Assembly (NCBI RefSeq): GCF_038397735.1
Contig: NZ_CP151635.1
Span: 2,728,001 to 2,792,000, forward strand
Source: Microbacterium sp. LWH13-1.2
GTDB lineage: Bacteria > Actinomycetota > Actinomycetes > Actinomycetales > Microbacteriaceae
DNA: 64,000 bases
Direction: 5' to 3'
Every line of letters begins with the position of its first letter. Within the stretch, counting starts at the first letter, position 1. This document shows, in pieces, positions 43,397-50,853 of this stretch. The translations under genes and the position numbers were made by a program. The notes below the pieces were generated by a model. That model saw nothing but the letters and a program-made list of their open reading frames with translations, was not told the DNA's origin and ran no database searches.

Positions 43397-44125
43397 TCAG
43401 GGGGTGGGGTTGTTCTGCGCGGGATCGATGGGGCCACGCGCCGACGATGCCGCGATGAACAGGATGAGGAGGACGGCTGCGGCGGTGGCGAGCGATGCGC
43501 CGGCCCAGAGCTCGTCGATGCCGAAGCCCGTGCCGCCACCGACCACGAAAGCGACGAGGACGACGAAGTACGCGCCGGCAGGTCGCATGTGCGCTTCACC
43601 GTCGTCGGAGATCCGTCGGCCCAGCGCTCGGGCAACGAGGCTTGCGGCCATCTGGACGACGGACGTCACGGCGATGTTGCCGTAGAGCATTCCGGTCTCG
43701 CGGTGGAACGCGTTGCCCTGCACACCCGCGATGAAACTGACCGTCCATGCGACCGCCCACGCGTTGAGTCCGGTGGTCGCGGTGAGTACGGCGAGAAGTG
43801 CGACGATCACGAGTTCGAAGACGAGGACCTCGGCGGAGTACGGCTTGTCCTCCCGTGCGCGCCACAGGACGTAGATGCTGCAGACGAACGCGCCGAAGGC
43901 GAACACGACGACGCTGGTCGCTGCGAGGAGCACACGTCCGTGGTTGCCGTCGGCGAGGAAGTAGCCGATGGACAGCAGGTTGCCGGACTGGACGGTGGCG
44001 AACGTGCCCACCTGTCCGAACGTCCAGGCGTTGAGAAGACCGGAGACGAGAGCGAGCGCGACTGCGGCGGGCGCCGTCTCCAACAACGGGTAGTGGCGAG
44101 TGAGAGCGTGAGCTGGCGGTGACAT
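43397..44125 (-). CDS. DUF1275 (YoaK-like) membrane protein
   Basis: A 242-residue DUF1275 protein with six to seven hydrophobic segments: AVALALVSGLLNAWTFGQVG, FATVQSGNLLSIGYFLADGN ('SGNLL' half-site) and AGVQGNAFHRETGMLYGNIA. It is first in the run DUF1275-fumC-ThrE-DUF1275-small protein, with 18 bases before fumC. It differs clearly from the second DUF1275 copy. The family function is unknown; transport is likely from topology. Confidence 0.88.
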   Translation of the reverse strand: MSPPAHALTRHYPLLETAPAAVALALVSGLLNAWTFGQVGTFATVQSGNLLSIGYFLADGNHGRVLLAATSVVVFAFGAFVCSIYVLWRAREDKPYSAEVLVFELVIVALLAVLTATTGLNAWAVAWTVSFIAGVQGNAFHRETGMLYGNIAVTSVVQMAASLVARALGRRISDDGEAHMRPAGAYFVVLVAFVVGGGTGFGIDELWAGASLATAAAVLLILFIAASSARGPIDPAQNNPTP

Positions 44126-44283
44126 GGGGCCTCCTGCGTGGGTGCCTTCTCATGAGAGTGCCGATTGCGCTGAGGCCCTTGCGACGAGAGTCGAATGTGC
44201 ATTCGTCACGATTCGATGCGCTCCGAGCCGCCCGCTGGGCAGACTCCTGGGTATCGTCCGGAATCGTCACGAAGGAGCACCGC

Positions 44284-45495
44284 ATGGACACGTCCGAGAA
44301 CCCCGAGGTGGGTCACGAAGTCCCCTCGCTGGGTAACCCCGACCTGCCGCAGGAAGGCGAGATCAACATCGCCGACCGCCCGCAGAGCAACACCATGACC
44401 GGCCCGCAGAACGAGGTCATCGAGTCGCAGTTCCCGAATCAGATGCATGCGCCTGCGACGGACATCAGCACGCAGCCGTTCTTCTGGTCCTCGTTCAACA
44501 TCTCACCCCGCCGCGTACAGCGCGGCGGCTGGGCGCGGGAGCTCACGAAGCAGGACTTCCACATCTCCGACGAGATCGCCGGAGTGAACATGTACCTCGA
44601 GCCCGGCGGCATCCGGGAGCTGCACTGGCACCAGACCGCCGAATGGGCGGTGATGACTCGCGGCAAGGCCCGCGTCACGACCCTGAGCCGGTCAGGCCTC
44701 CCGGCAGTGGAGGACGTGGAGGAAGGAGACCTGTGGTTCTTCCCCGCCGGCACCCCGCACTCCCTGCAGGGGCTGGGACCGGACGGGGCCGAGTTCGTCC
44801 TCGCGTTCGACGACGGCGACCAGTCCGAGTCGAACACTCTGCTGCTGACGGACTGGTTCGCGCACACCCCGCCCGAGGTTCTCGCGAAGAACTTCGGAGT
44901 GGCGCAGGAGGTCTTCTCCGACATTCCCCTGCACAACCTCTGGATCTTCCCGGGCGAGGAGCCGCCGGCGCTCGACGTCGACCAGGCCGCAGCCGGGGTC
45001 GAGTGGGGCATGGAGCCGGTCATCTTCCGCCTGTCGCGCTCGAAGCCGCTCTACCAGAACACGGGCGGCAGCATCCAGATCGCCGATTCCTCCAACTACA
45101 AGTACTCGAGCACCGTCGCTGCGGCGCTCGTCACGGTCGAACCGGGCTCGATGCGCGAACTGCACTGGCACCCGAACGCCGATGAGTGGCAGTACTACCT
45201 GCGCGGTTCGGCCCGCATGACCGTGTTCAACACGGGTCCGCACGCGAACACGACCGACTTCCGTGCGGGCGACGTGGGTGTGGTGCGCAAGAACTTCGGC
45301 CACTACATCGAGAACACCGGTGACGACGTGCTGCAGTTCCTCGAGGTGTTCCGCACCGACACCTACGAGGAGATCTCGCTCGCCAACTGGCTGTCGCACG
45401 TGCCGCCGCAGCTCGTCTCCGCGCACCTCAACATCGACCCCGCCGTGCTCGCGACGTTCCCCCGAGGGGCCCAGGGCATCACGCCGCTGCGCTGA
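44284..45495 (+). CDS. oxdC: Oxalate decarboxylase (bicupin)
   Basis: A 403-residue bicupin converting oxalate to formate and CO2 with proton consumption. Cupin 1 has ELHWHQTAEWAVMTRG and TPHSLQGLG, and cupin 2 has ELHWHPNADEWQYYLRG and FGHYIENTG, giving two Mn sites (His, His, Glu, His). The lid over the active site reads SESNTLLLTDWFAHTP; OxdC of Bacillus has SENST at this place, and the retained Glu favours decarboxylase over oxidase activity. AAGGAG precedes the ATG by seven bases. No signal peptide, so cytosolic. A terminator follows. Divergent from the DUF1275-fumC operon. Confidence 0.93.
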   Translation: MDTSENPEVGHEVPSLGNPDLPQEGEINIADRPQSNTMTGPQNEVIESQFPNQMHAPATDISTQPFFWSSFNISPRRVQRGGWARELTKQDFHISDEIAGVNMYLEPGGIRELHWHQTAEWAVMTRGKARVTTLSRSGLPAVEDVEEGDLWFFPAGTPHSLQGLGPDGAEFVLAFDDGDQSESNTLLLTDWFAHTPPEVLAKNFGVAQEVFSDIPLHNLWIFPGEEPPALDVDQAAAGVEWGMEPVIFRLSRSKPLYQNTGGSIQIADSSNYKYSSTVAAALVTVEPGSMRELHWHPNADEWQYYLRGSARMTVFNTGPHANTTDFRAGDVGVVRKNFGHYIENTGDDVLQFLEVFRTDTYEEISLANWLSHVPPQLVSAHLNIDPAVLATFPRGAQGITPLR

Positions 45496-45513
45496 GTCGC
45501 GAAGTCAAAGCGG

Positions 45514-45547
45514 AAGGGGGTGTGGCGCTCAAGCGTCACACCCCCTT
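45514..45547. terminator. Bidirectional terminator after oxdC
   Basis: A 16-base stem (45514-45529 with 45532-45547) with core AAGGGGGTGTG/CACACCCCCTT, four to five more inner pairs and a two-base CA apex. It overlaps the last codons of the convergent FUSC gene (stop at 45536). T-runs follow on the plus strand. Confidence 0.75.
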
Positions 45548-46612
45548 TGCCGTGTTGTGAGATCCGACTCCGCGGGCTGCCCACCTCCGGGTGATGCTCA
45601 CAGCACCCAGCACGACGCCGGCGACGGCACCTCCGACGACGGTGTCGATGATGCGCGTGCCCATGGATGCTTCGAGCAGCGGACGGCTGCCGCCGGCCAC
45701 GAGAAGAAGCGCCATCGGAGTCACCACCATGAGCGCGAACATGAGGTTGCTGCGGATGAAGAACACGAACCCGAACACGAGTCCGCCGACGACGACGACC
45801 AGCGCAAACCCCTCGGGTATCCAGATCATGAAGACGAGCGCGATGCAGACACCAAGAGCTGTTCCGATGAGCCTCTGGGCCGTCCGGAGAGTCCCGAGGT
45901 GCAGGTCGGAATCCTTCTGCAGGATGCCGATGACGGCGAGAAGCACCCAACCGACGTGGTGGAGTCCCAGCCATGCGCTCACAAGCACCGCGAGCACGAC
46001 CGCGACAGTGAGGCGCGCGAAGATACGTGCAGAATCAGGCTTCCAGCTGTAAGTCCAACGGTAGTCATGAGGCAGTGCCGCATCTGCGGTGCGTACCCGT
46101 TTCAGGGCGAGCGGCGCGACGATCACGACGTACCCGGCGACGACGCCCAGTGCGACAACCGAGATGACGAGTAGCGGGTCCACCCCGCTTCCCCCCATCG
46201 ACAGGGGTGCTGTCAGCTGCCCCATGGAGCCTGCGGTGAGGACCGGGAAGATGGCGCCGGGCGGGCCCACATTGAACGTCAAGCTCGCGTACGAGAAGAC
46301 AATGGCGACGATGCTCATGGCGAGCAGGCTTGTCGGCAGTGAGCTTCCCGTGCTGATGCCGATGATGGTGCCCACGAGGAAGCCGACTGCGATGACCGGC
46401 AGCTTCGCGGCGCGTTCTCTCCTGCTCTGCCCGGAGAGGTACAAGACGATGAGCGCGCCGAATGCCGCGAGGAGTCCCAGGCGCAGTTGTCCGTAGGCGG
46501 CGAACACGGCCGGAGGGCCGGCGACCGCGATGGTCGCTTGGGTGGCGGGAACCCACGCGCGAGGCGCGGGAGCGAAATGCACAAGTGCCCGTGCGGTTCG
46601 GGCCGCGCTCAT
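45536..46612 (-). CDS. FUSC-family membrane protein (aromatic acid exporter-like)
   Basis: A 358-residue membrane protein with two sets of hydrophobic segments. VPATQATIAVAGPPAVFAAY and AAFGALIVLYLSGQSRRERA make the first repeat of the FUSC/ArAE family, and FARLTVAVVLAVLVSAWLGL, GWVLLAVIGILQKDSDL and RTAQRLIGTALGVCIALVF the second. Family members export aromatic acids such as p-hydroxybenzoate. The start MSAARTARAL overlaps the lipocalin-like gene stop by four bases. Upstream in-frame sequence is shadow. It is third in a unit MFS - lipocalin-like - FUSC. Confidence 0.87.
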   Translation of the reverse strand: MSAARTARALVHFAPAPRAWVPATQATIAVAGPPAVFAAYGQLRLGLLAAFGALIVLYLSGQSRRERAAKLPVIAVGFLVGTIIGISTGSSLPTSLLAMSIVAIVFSYASLTFNVGPPGAIFPVLTAGSMGQLTAPLSMGGSGVDPLLVISVVALGVVAGYVVIVAPLALKRVRTADAALPHDYRWTYSWKPDSARIFARLTVAVVLAVLVSAWLGLHHVGWVLLAVIGILQKDSDLHLGTLRTAQRLIGTALGVCIALVFMIWIPEGFALVVVVGGLVFGFVFFIRSNLMFALMVVTPMALLLVAGGSRPLLEASMGTRIIDTVVGGAVAGVVLGAVSITRRWAARGVGSHNTAKGV

Positions 46613-47073
46613 GAACCCTGCGTCGCGCGCGCACCCACCCGCGTCCAGTGCAGTTCGCTGTGGAACGTGAGCCCGTCGATGGTGGTGCGTGGAGATCCTG
46701 TGATGAACAGATCGTTGCCTTCGATTCGGGCCTGCCGAGCCTGCGGTTTGCCTTCCCACCCGGTGAACAGGGCGACATCCACGTGGTGAGTGACCGTGTC
46801 GCTGGCGGAGTCGACGGTGTACGGCCCGGCGTAGGCGATGAAGCCTCCGGCCATGAGCGCCAGGTTCGCGGTCGAGACGGACTGCGGGTCGGGGTCGTTC
46901 GTGCGAACCCGATCCGTCGACCCCAGGGTCGCTGAGACGATGCCGTCAGGGCTGTACGAGAGGTAACCCTTCACGTCGGGACCGAACTCCGGCATTCGCA
47001 CGCCGTCGGCGAAGACTTCCGTCGCGCTGACGAGCCGCCATGCTCCGATGAGGTCCGAGGCCGTCAGCGTCAT
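46609..47073 (-). CDS. Lipocalin-like domain protein
   Basis: A 154-residue protein of the bacterial lipocalin-like family (PF13924 type). It starts with LIGAWRLVSATEVFADGVRM, then VKGYLSYSPDGIVSATLGS, FIAYAGPYTVDSASDTVTHH and GNDLFITGSPRTTIDGL, the repetitive beta strands of an eight-stranded barrel. No signal peptide, so cytosolic. It probably binds a small hydrophobic ligand. Both ends overlap neighbours by four bases (MFS upstream, FUSC downstream), so the three work together, perhaps in handling a toxic aromatic compound (inference). Confidence 0.87.
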   Translation of the reverse strand: MTLTASDLIGAWRLVSATEVFADGVRMPEFGPDVKGYLSYSPDGIVSATLGSTDRVRTNDPDPQSVSTANLALMAGGFIAYAGPYTVDSASDTVTHHVDVALFTGWEGKPQARQARIEGNDLFITGSPRTTIDGLTFHSELHWTRVGARATQGS

Positions 47074-48758
47074 GAAGTCTTCTCCTGTCGGGTGCGTGCT
47101 GTCACCGTGGCGTGCTTGTGTCGCGGCTTCGTGTGTGCGCCGGCGACACTGTCGTGCTCGATGAGGTGGTTCACGTCGACGGACAGTGCAAGTGCGCCGG
47201 CCGTCTCGATGACGACCTGGTCGTACTGGGTGAGACGGGTCTGGTGCTGTTGGAGATGCTCGCTCCAGCTGCCGACCCCGAAGACTTCTACCCACGTGCC
47301 GTCTTCCCTGTCCTGATACAAGGCCCACGTGCGAGCACCGGTTCGTCGGCGGCTGTGCTCGACGGCATTCATCTGATGCATGAACGCGGCTTCCTGCTCT
47401 TCGGCTATGTCGTAGCGGACGAGGACAAGAGTGGGGCTGTGCCCGTCGATGTCGTGAACAGCGTCCGCCAATGGAAGGGCGAACGTGTCTCGCTTCTTGT
47501 CTGCCGTTTCCAGCAGTGGCCAGAAGAGCTGCGATACGGCGACGACGAGCGTCGCCGCCCCTGCAATGGCGCTGGTGGCGATGGCGCCGATCCACCCGGC
47601 GATGAGTCCGCTCGCGAGGCCGCCCGCGGCCATGGCTCCGTAGAGAACCATCTGATAGACGGACAGACCTCGTGCGCGGACCCAGACGGGGAGGAAGGAC
47701 TGAACGGCACCGTTGAGCGTGGCGACGACGCCGATCCACGCGGCTCCAGCCACCGCGAGGATCGGCAGCGTCAGGAATAGCCATGGGGATACGGCAACCC
47801 CGATGGTCGCGGCCCCGAAGAGAGCCGACGACAGCAGCACTGTCCGGTTCGCGCCCAGGGCATGGAACCACGGGATGAGAAACGCCGCGCCGACTGAACC
47901 GACGCCGAGCCCCGCAAGCAGGAGCCCGTACCCGGCGGAGTCGAGATTCAGACGCTGTGTGGCAATGAGCGGCAGCAGTGCGTACAACGCGCTAGCCGGG
48001 ACGACGAACGCTCCGAGACGCACGTACATGCGGCGGACGACGGCAGCCTGAGTGACGTAACGAAGGCCCGCACGGGCTGCGTCGACGAACCGCTCGGCCT
48101 GATGAGGGTTCGGGCGGTAGGTGCGCCAGCCGATGAGGACGATGAGGAATGCGGCGAACGACAGCAGGTTCATCCCGAAGACGAAGGCGATTCCGAAGCC
48201 GGAGAGCAGGACGCCGGCGACTGCTGGCCCGATGGCACGGGCGACGTTGACGGATACGGCGCTGAGGGACGCCGCCATCGGCACCATACGAAGCGGGACG
48301 ATCTCGGTGGCCAGCGCTTGGTAGGCGGGAAGCTGCACGGCCGTCGCGGCGCCGAGGAGCACGGTGATGAGCAGCAGCAGATACGGCGTCATCTCGCCTG
48401 TCGCGGTCAACGTCACGAGAGCCGCGCTCAGCAGTACCTGGAGTGTCTGCATCCAGATGAGGATGGAACGACGGTTCAGGAATTCACCGAGCACTCCCGC
48501 CGGGATACCGAGGAGCAGCACCGGGGCCGCGGACGCTGTCTGGATGAGGGCGATGAGAAGAGGGTGGGTGTGCTGCTCCACCATGAACCATTGCGCTCCG
48601 ACCGTCTGCATCCAGGTACCGATGTTGCTGACCAGTGCCGTCAACCACAGTGCTCGGAAGATCGGCACAGCGAGGGGCGCCCAGATCGACGTGCGGGGTG
48701 CGGTGTCGTGGGAAGTCGTGACGTCGCCGGTTGCGGGTCGGGGTGCCGGTGTGTTCAT
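47070..48758 (-). CDS. MFS exporter (EntS-like) with C-terminal monooxygenase-like domain
   Basis: A 562-residue protein. Residues 25-430 form a 12-helix MFS_3 transporter (APLAVPIFRALWLTALVSNI, GTWMQTVGAQWFMVEQ, SVSAVSVNVARAIGPAVAG-like region). The last 120 residues are soluble and resemble an antibiotic-biosynthesis-monooxygenase (dimeric alpha-beta barrel) fold: PTLVLVRYDIAEEQEAAFMH, GARTWALYQDREDGTWVEVF and SWSEHLQQHQTRLTQYDQVV. This fusion recurs in the family. The start MNTPAPRPATGD has GGAG nine bases upstream. The gene leads the MFS-lipocalin-FUSC unit. Confidence 0.9.
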   Translation of the reverse strand: MNTPAPRPATGDVTTSHDTAPRTSIWAPLAVPIFRALWLTALVSNIGTWMQTVGAQWFMVEQHTHPLLIALIQTASAAPVLLLGIPAGVLGEFLNRRSILIWMQTLQVLLSAALVTLTATGEMTPYLLLLITVLLGAATAVQLPAYQALATEIVPLRMVPMAASLSAVSVNVARAIGPAVAGVLLSGFGIAFVFGMNLLSFAAFLIVLIGWRTYRPNPHQAERFVDAARAGLRYVTQAAVVRRMYVRLGAFVVPASALYALLPLIATQRLNLDSAGYGLLLAGLGVGSVGAAFLIPWFHALGANRTVLLSSALFGAATIGVAVSPWLFLTLPILAVAGAAWIGVVATLNGAVQSFLPVWVRARGLSVYQMVLYGAMAAGGLASGLIAGWIGAIATSAIAGAATLVVAVSQLFWPLLETADKKRDTFALPLADAVHDIDGHSPTLVLVRYDIAEEQEAAFMHQMNAVEHSRRRTGARTWALYQDREDGTWVEVFGVGSWSEHLQQHQTRLTQYDQVVIETAGALALSVDVNHLIEHDSVAGAHTKPRHKHATVTARTRQEKTS

Positions 48759-48781
48759 GGCGGTGTCTCCAAAGTCGATGT

Positions 48782-48830
48782 GATCTGTCGGGAGCAGCAA
48801 CCCCCGTTCGATGCCGCTGCCCGACAGATC
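48782..48830 (-). terminator. Large hairpin between the quinone reductase and MFS genes
   Basis: Perfect 11-base arms GATCTGTCGGG (48782-48792) and CCCGACAGATC (48820-48830), extended inward by AGCAGC/GCCGCT-type pairs. It starts 14 bases after the reductase stop. It could terminate that gene, or form the 5' leader structure of the MFS operon. Confidence 0.5.
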
Positions 48831-48844
48831 CAGCCCCAGACGGG

Positions 48845-49831
48845 CTACTGCTCGAGGGCGTTCAGGACGACCTTCCCCACGGTCTGCCCGCCTTCGAGAA
48901 GTTCATGTGCCCGGTTCGCTTCTGCGAGCGGGAATACTGCGTCGACGGCGCCGCGGATGGCGCCGCTTTCGATGAGCGGCAGGACGTCGCGCGTGACACC
49001 GGCGATGATCGCGGCCTTCTGGGCTGCGGGCCGTGCCCGCAGGAGGGTGGCGGAGATGCTGGCTCGGCGCGACATCAACTCCCACAGATCGACGGTGGCC
49101 GGACCGGTGGATCCGCCGATGATGACGAGGTGGCCATCGTCTGCGAGGCATTCGATGTTGCTCTCGAGGTACGGCGTTCCGACGATGTCGAGGATGGCAT
49201 CGACGCCGCGCCCGTTCGTCGCGTTGCGCGTGACCGAGGCAAAGTCCTCGCTGCGATAGTTGATGGCGACAGATGCTCCGAAGCCGAGGACAGCGTCGGT
49301 CTTGGCCTTGCTTCCGGCGGTGCCGATGACCCGGGCGCCGATAGCGGTCGCCCACTGTGTGGCGAAAGACCCGATGCCCCCGGCCGCACCGTGGATGAGA
49401 ACCGTCTGACCCGCTTTCAGGCCCGCGATCATGGCGAGATTCGAGTAGACCGTGCAGGCCACCTCAGGGAGGCCAGCCGCTTCCAACATGGTCAGAGTGG
49501 TGGGCTTCGGCATCACCTGGGTGGCGGGGACGACGACTTCCTCCGCGTAGCCGCCGCCGGTGAGGAGCGCGCACACTTCGTCGCCGACCTTCCAGCCCGT
49601 GACGTCCGCGCCCACGGCGTCGATGACTCCGGCGCATTCCAGCCCGAGTCCAGGGGGCGCCCCCGGAGGCACGGGGTAGTGACCGCGACGTTCGAGCAGG
49701 TCGGCGTTGTTGATGCCGGCGGCGTGGACGCTGATGCGCACCTCGTGAGGTGCGGGCTGGGGCCGTTCCACCGAGATCAGGCGGAGCACATCAGGCGAAC
49801 CGGGTCGGGTGAACCGTACTGCTGAGGTCAT
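48845..49831 (-). CDS. Zinc-independent NAD(P)H:quinone oxidoreductase (QOR-like MDR)
   Basis: A 328-residue medium-chain dehydrogenase/reductase. INNADLLERRGHYPVPPGAP and PGLGLECAGVIDAVG are the QOR-type N-domain without the structural zinc Cys cluster. The NADPH loop is VLIHGAAGGIGSFATQWA, followed by VIGTAGSKAKTDAVLGFGAS. It likely reduces quinones or reactive enones. The start MTSAVRFTRPG fits the family; upstream 14 codons are not homologous. Confidence 0.92.
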   Translation of the reverse strand: MTSAVRFTRPGSPDVLRLISVERPQPAPHEVRISVHAAGINNADLLERRGHYPVPPGAPPGLGLECAGVIDAVGADVTGWKVGDEVCALLTGGGYAEEVVVPATQVMPKPTTLTMLEAAGLPEVACTVYSNLAMIAGLKAGQTVLIHGAAGGIGSFATQWATAIGARVIGTAGSKAKTDAVLGFGASVAINYRSEDFASVTRNATNGRGVDAILDIVGTPYLESNIECLADDGHLVIIGGSTGPATVDLWELMSRRASISATLLRARPAAQKAAIIAGVTRDVLPLIESGAIRGAVDAVFPLAEANRAHELLEGGQTVGKVVLNALEQ

Positions 49832-49899
49832 GGGGTTCCTTCGTTCTCGAACGCGAGCGGGTGGAGGAGACATTGTGCCCCCTCCACCCGGACGGGTTC

Positions 49900-50058
49900 T
49901 CAGTGCTCGTCGTAGTGGTCGCCGTGAAGCGCGTGACGGTGGTCGTCGTGCACGTAGTCGACGTGGTCGCCGTGGGCGACCGCGTCGTGTCCGCAGCTCG
50001 CGCCGTGCTCGTGCTCTGCGACCGTGTGGTGCTCGGCGTGCGTGTCCGTGGTGGCCAT
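49900..50058 (-). CDS. 52-residue His-rich protein
   Basis: A short gene starting at the ATG at 50058 with GGAG seven bases upstream. The 52 residues contain 14 His, 10 Asp and one Cys, no Lys and one Arg. Repeated motifs are HGDHVDYVHDDHRH and ALHGDHYDEH. Such a composition binds Zn, Ni, Cu or Co ions. Short proteins of this kind in actinobacteria are sometimes annotated as zinc-transporter-like, without experimental support. It lies between the quinone reductase and an unknown 183-residue gene on the same strand, 13 bases after the latter. Confidence 0.75.
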   Translation of the reverse strand: MATTDTHAEHHTVAEHEHGASCGHDAVAHGDHVDYVHDDHRHALHGDHYDEH

Positions 50059-50071
50059 GGTCACTCTCCGC

Positions 50072-50623
50072 TCAGGCGGATGCGTGGGCCTTGGCGTACG
50101 CGACGATGCTCTGCGCGTAGTGCGGCGTCTCGAGCTCGCAGTGGCGGCCCGAGGCCTCCTGGCGGGCTGCCGCGGCCTCCTCGAAGGTCTGTCCGCTGGC
50201 CGTGATGAACTCCAGGAACTCCTCCGTCGGGTGCGAGGTCACGGTGTTGACGTAGCGCAGCTGGTCTCCCTCGAGCTGCTCCATGCCGAGCTCCCAGATC
50301 ACCTGGGTGGTGGTCCAGCCGGCCGGGGAGAGAACGTCGGAGATGGAGACCATCTTGCAGTAGTGCTTGCTGGCGACCTCGTAGCGGTAGTTCTGGATGA
50401 CCAGGCCCGCACCGATGACCTCGACGTTGATCGACATGGGCGTGCCGTCGTCGTCGACCGTGTAGCCGGCGGCCTTGTGATCGCCGGGTGCACACCGCTG
50501 GTACTCGTGGGTGGGGAGGTTCTTCAGCCACGCTTCGATGTCGATGTCATCGAAGTTGCCGGTGACGTCAGACGTGACCACGGCGTGCGAGAGCACGAGG
50601 TCGGGGCGAGGGGTTGCAGCCAT
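50072..50623 (-). CDS. Conserved-looking protein of unknown function
   Basis: A 183-residue soluble protein (MAATPRPDLVLSHAVVTSD). The alternation of strands, for example MSINVEVIGAGLVIQNYRYE and KHYCKMVSISDVLSPAG, and a C-terminal helical part TFEEAAAARQEASGRH could be a lipocalin- or SRPBCC-like ligand-binding fold, but I recognise no family. Codon usage is that of a real gene and the downstream His-rich gene follows after 13 bases. It is divergent from the large LuxR regulator, which may control it. Confidence 0.7.
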   Translation of the reverse strand: MAATPRPDLVLSHAVVTSDVTGNFDDIDIEAWLKNLPTHEYQRCAPGDHKAAGYTVDDDGTPMSINVEVIGAGLVIQNYRYEVASKHYCKMVSISDVLSPAGWTTTQVIWELGMEQLEGDQLRYVNTVTSHPTEEFLEFITASGQTFEEAAAARQEASGRHCELETPHYAQSIVAYAKAHASA

Positions 50624-50711
50624 GAGTGGCTCCTTCGTTTCATGCCGGTGTCCGGCGGGGTGTGGTTTGGCACGAGCCGCCGATCCGGCGCTCGCAGATG
50701 CGACGTTATTC

Positions 50712-50746
50712 GGCGGTTTCGGGGGCTACATCCCCCGGGTGCCGCC
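50712..50746. promoter_or_regulatory. Interrupted palindrome between the unknown gene and the LuxR regulator
   Basis: GGCGG-N4-GGGGG-N6-CCCCC-N5-CCGCC forms a symmetrical element in the middle of a 230-base divergent gap. It is a plausible regulator site or hairpin. The rest of the gap shows only the -10 TATCGT at 50842. Confidence 0.4.
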
Positions 50747-50853
50747 GATACATCGCATGTTCTATTCGCGCACCCTCTGCCCGAAACGCGTTGCGACGAT
50801 TGGCGAAAGCCGCTTCGTCTCGTGTTCAGCCGCTGCGCGAGTATCGTGAGTGC

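Noticed and set aside
38789..46937. Identical AGGGTCGCTGAGACG near crcB and inside the lipocalin-like gene
   Set aside because: A few 15-base repeats are expected by chance in this length, and one copy is inside a coding region.
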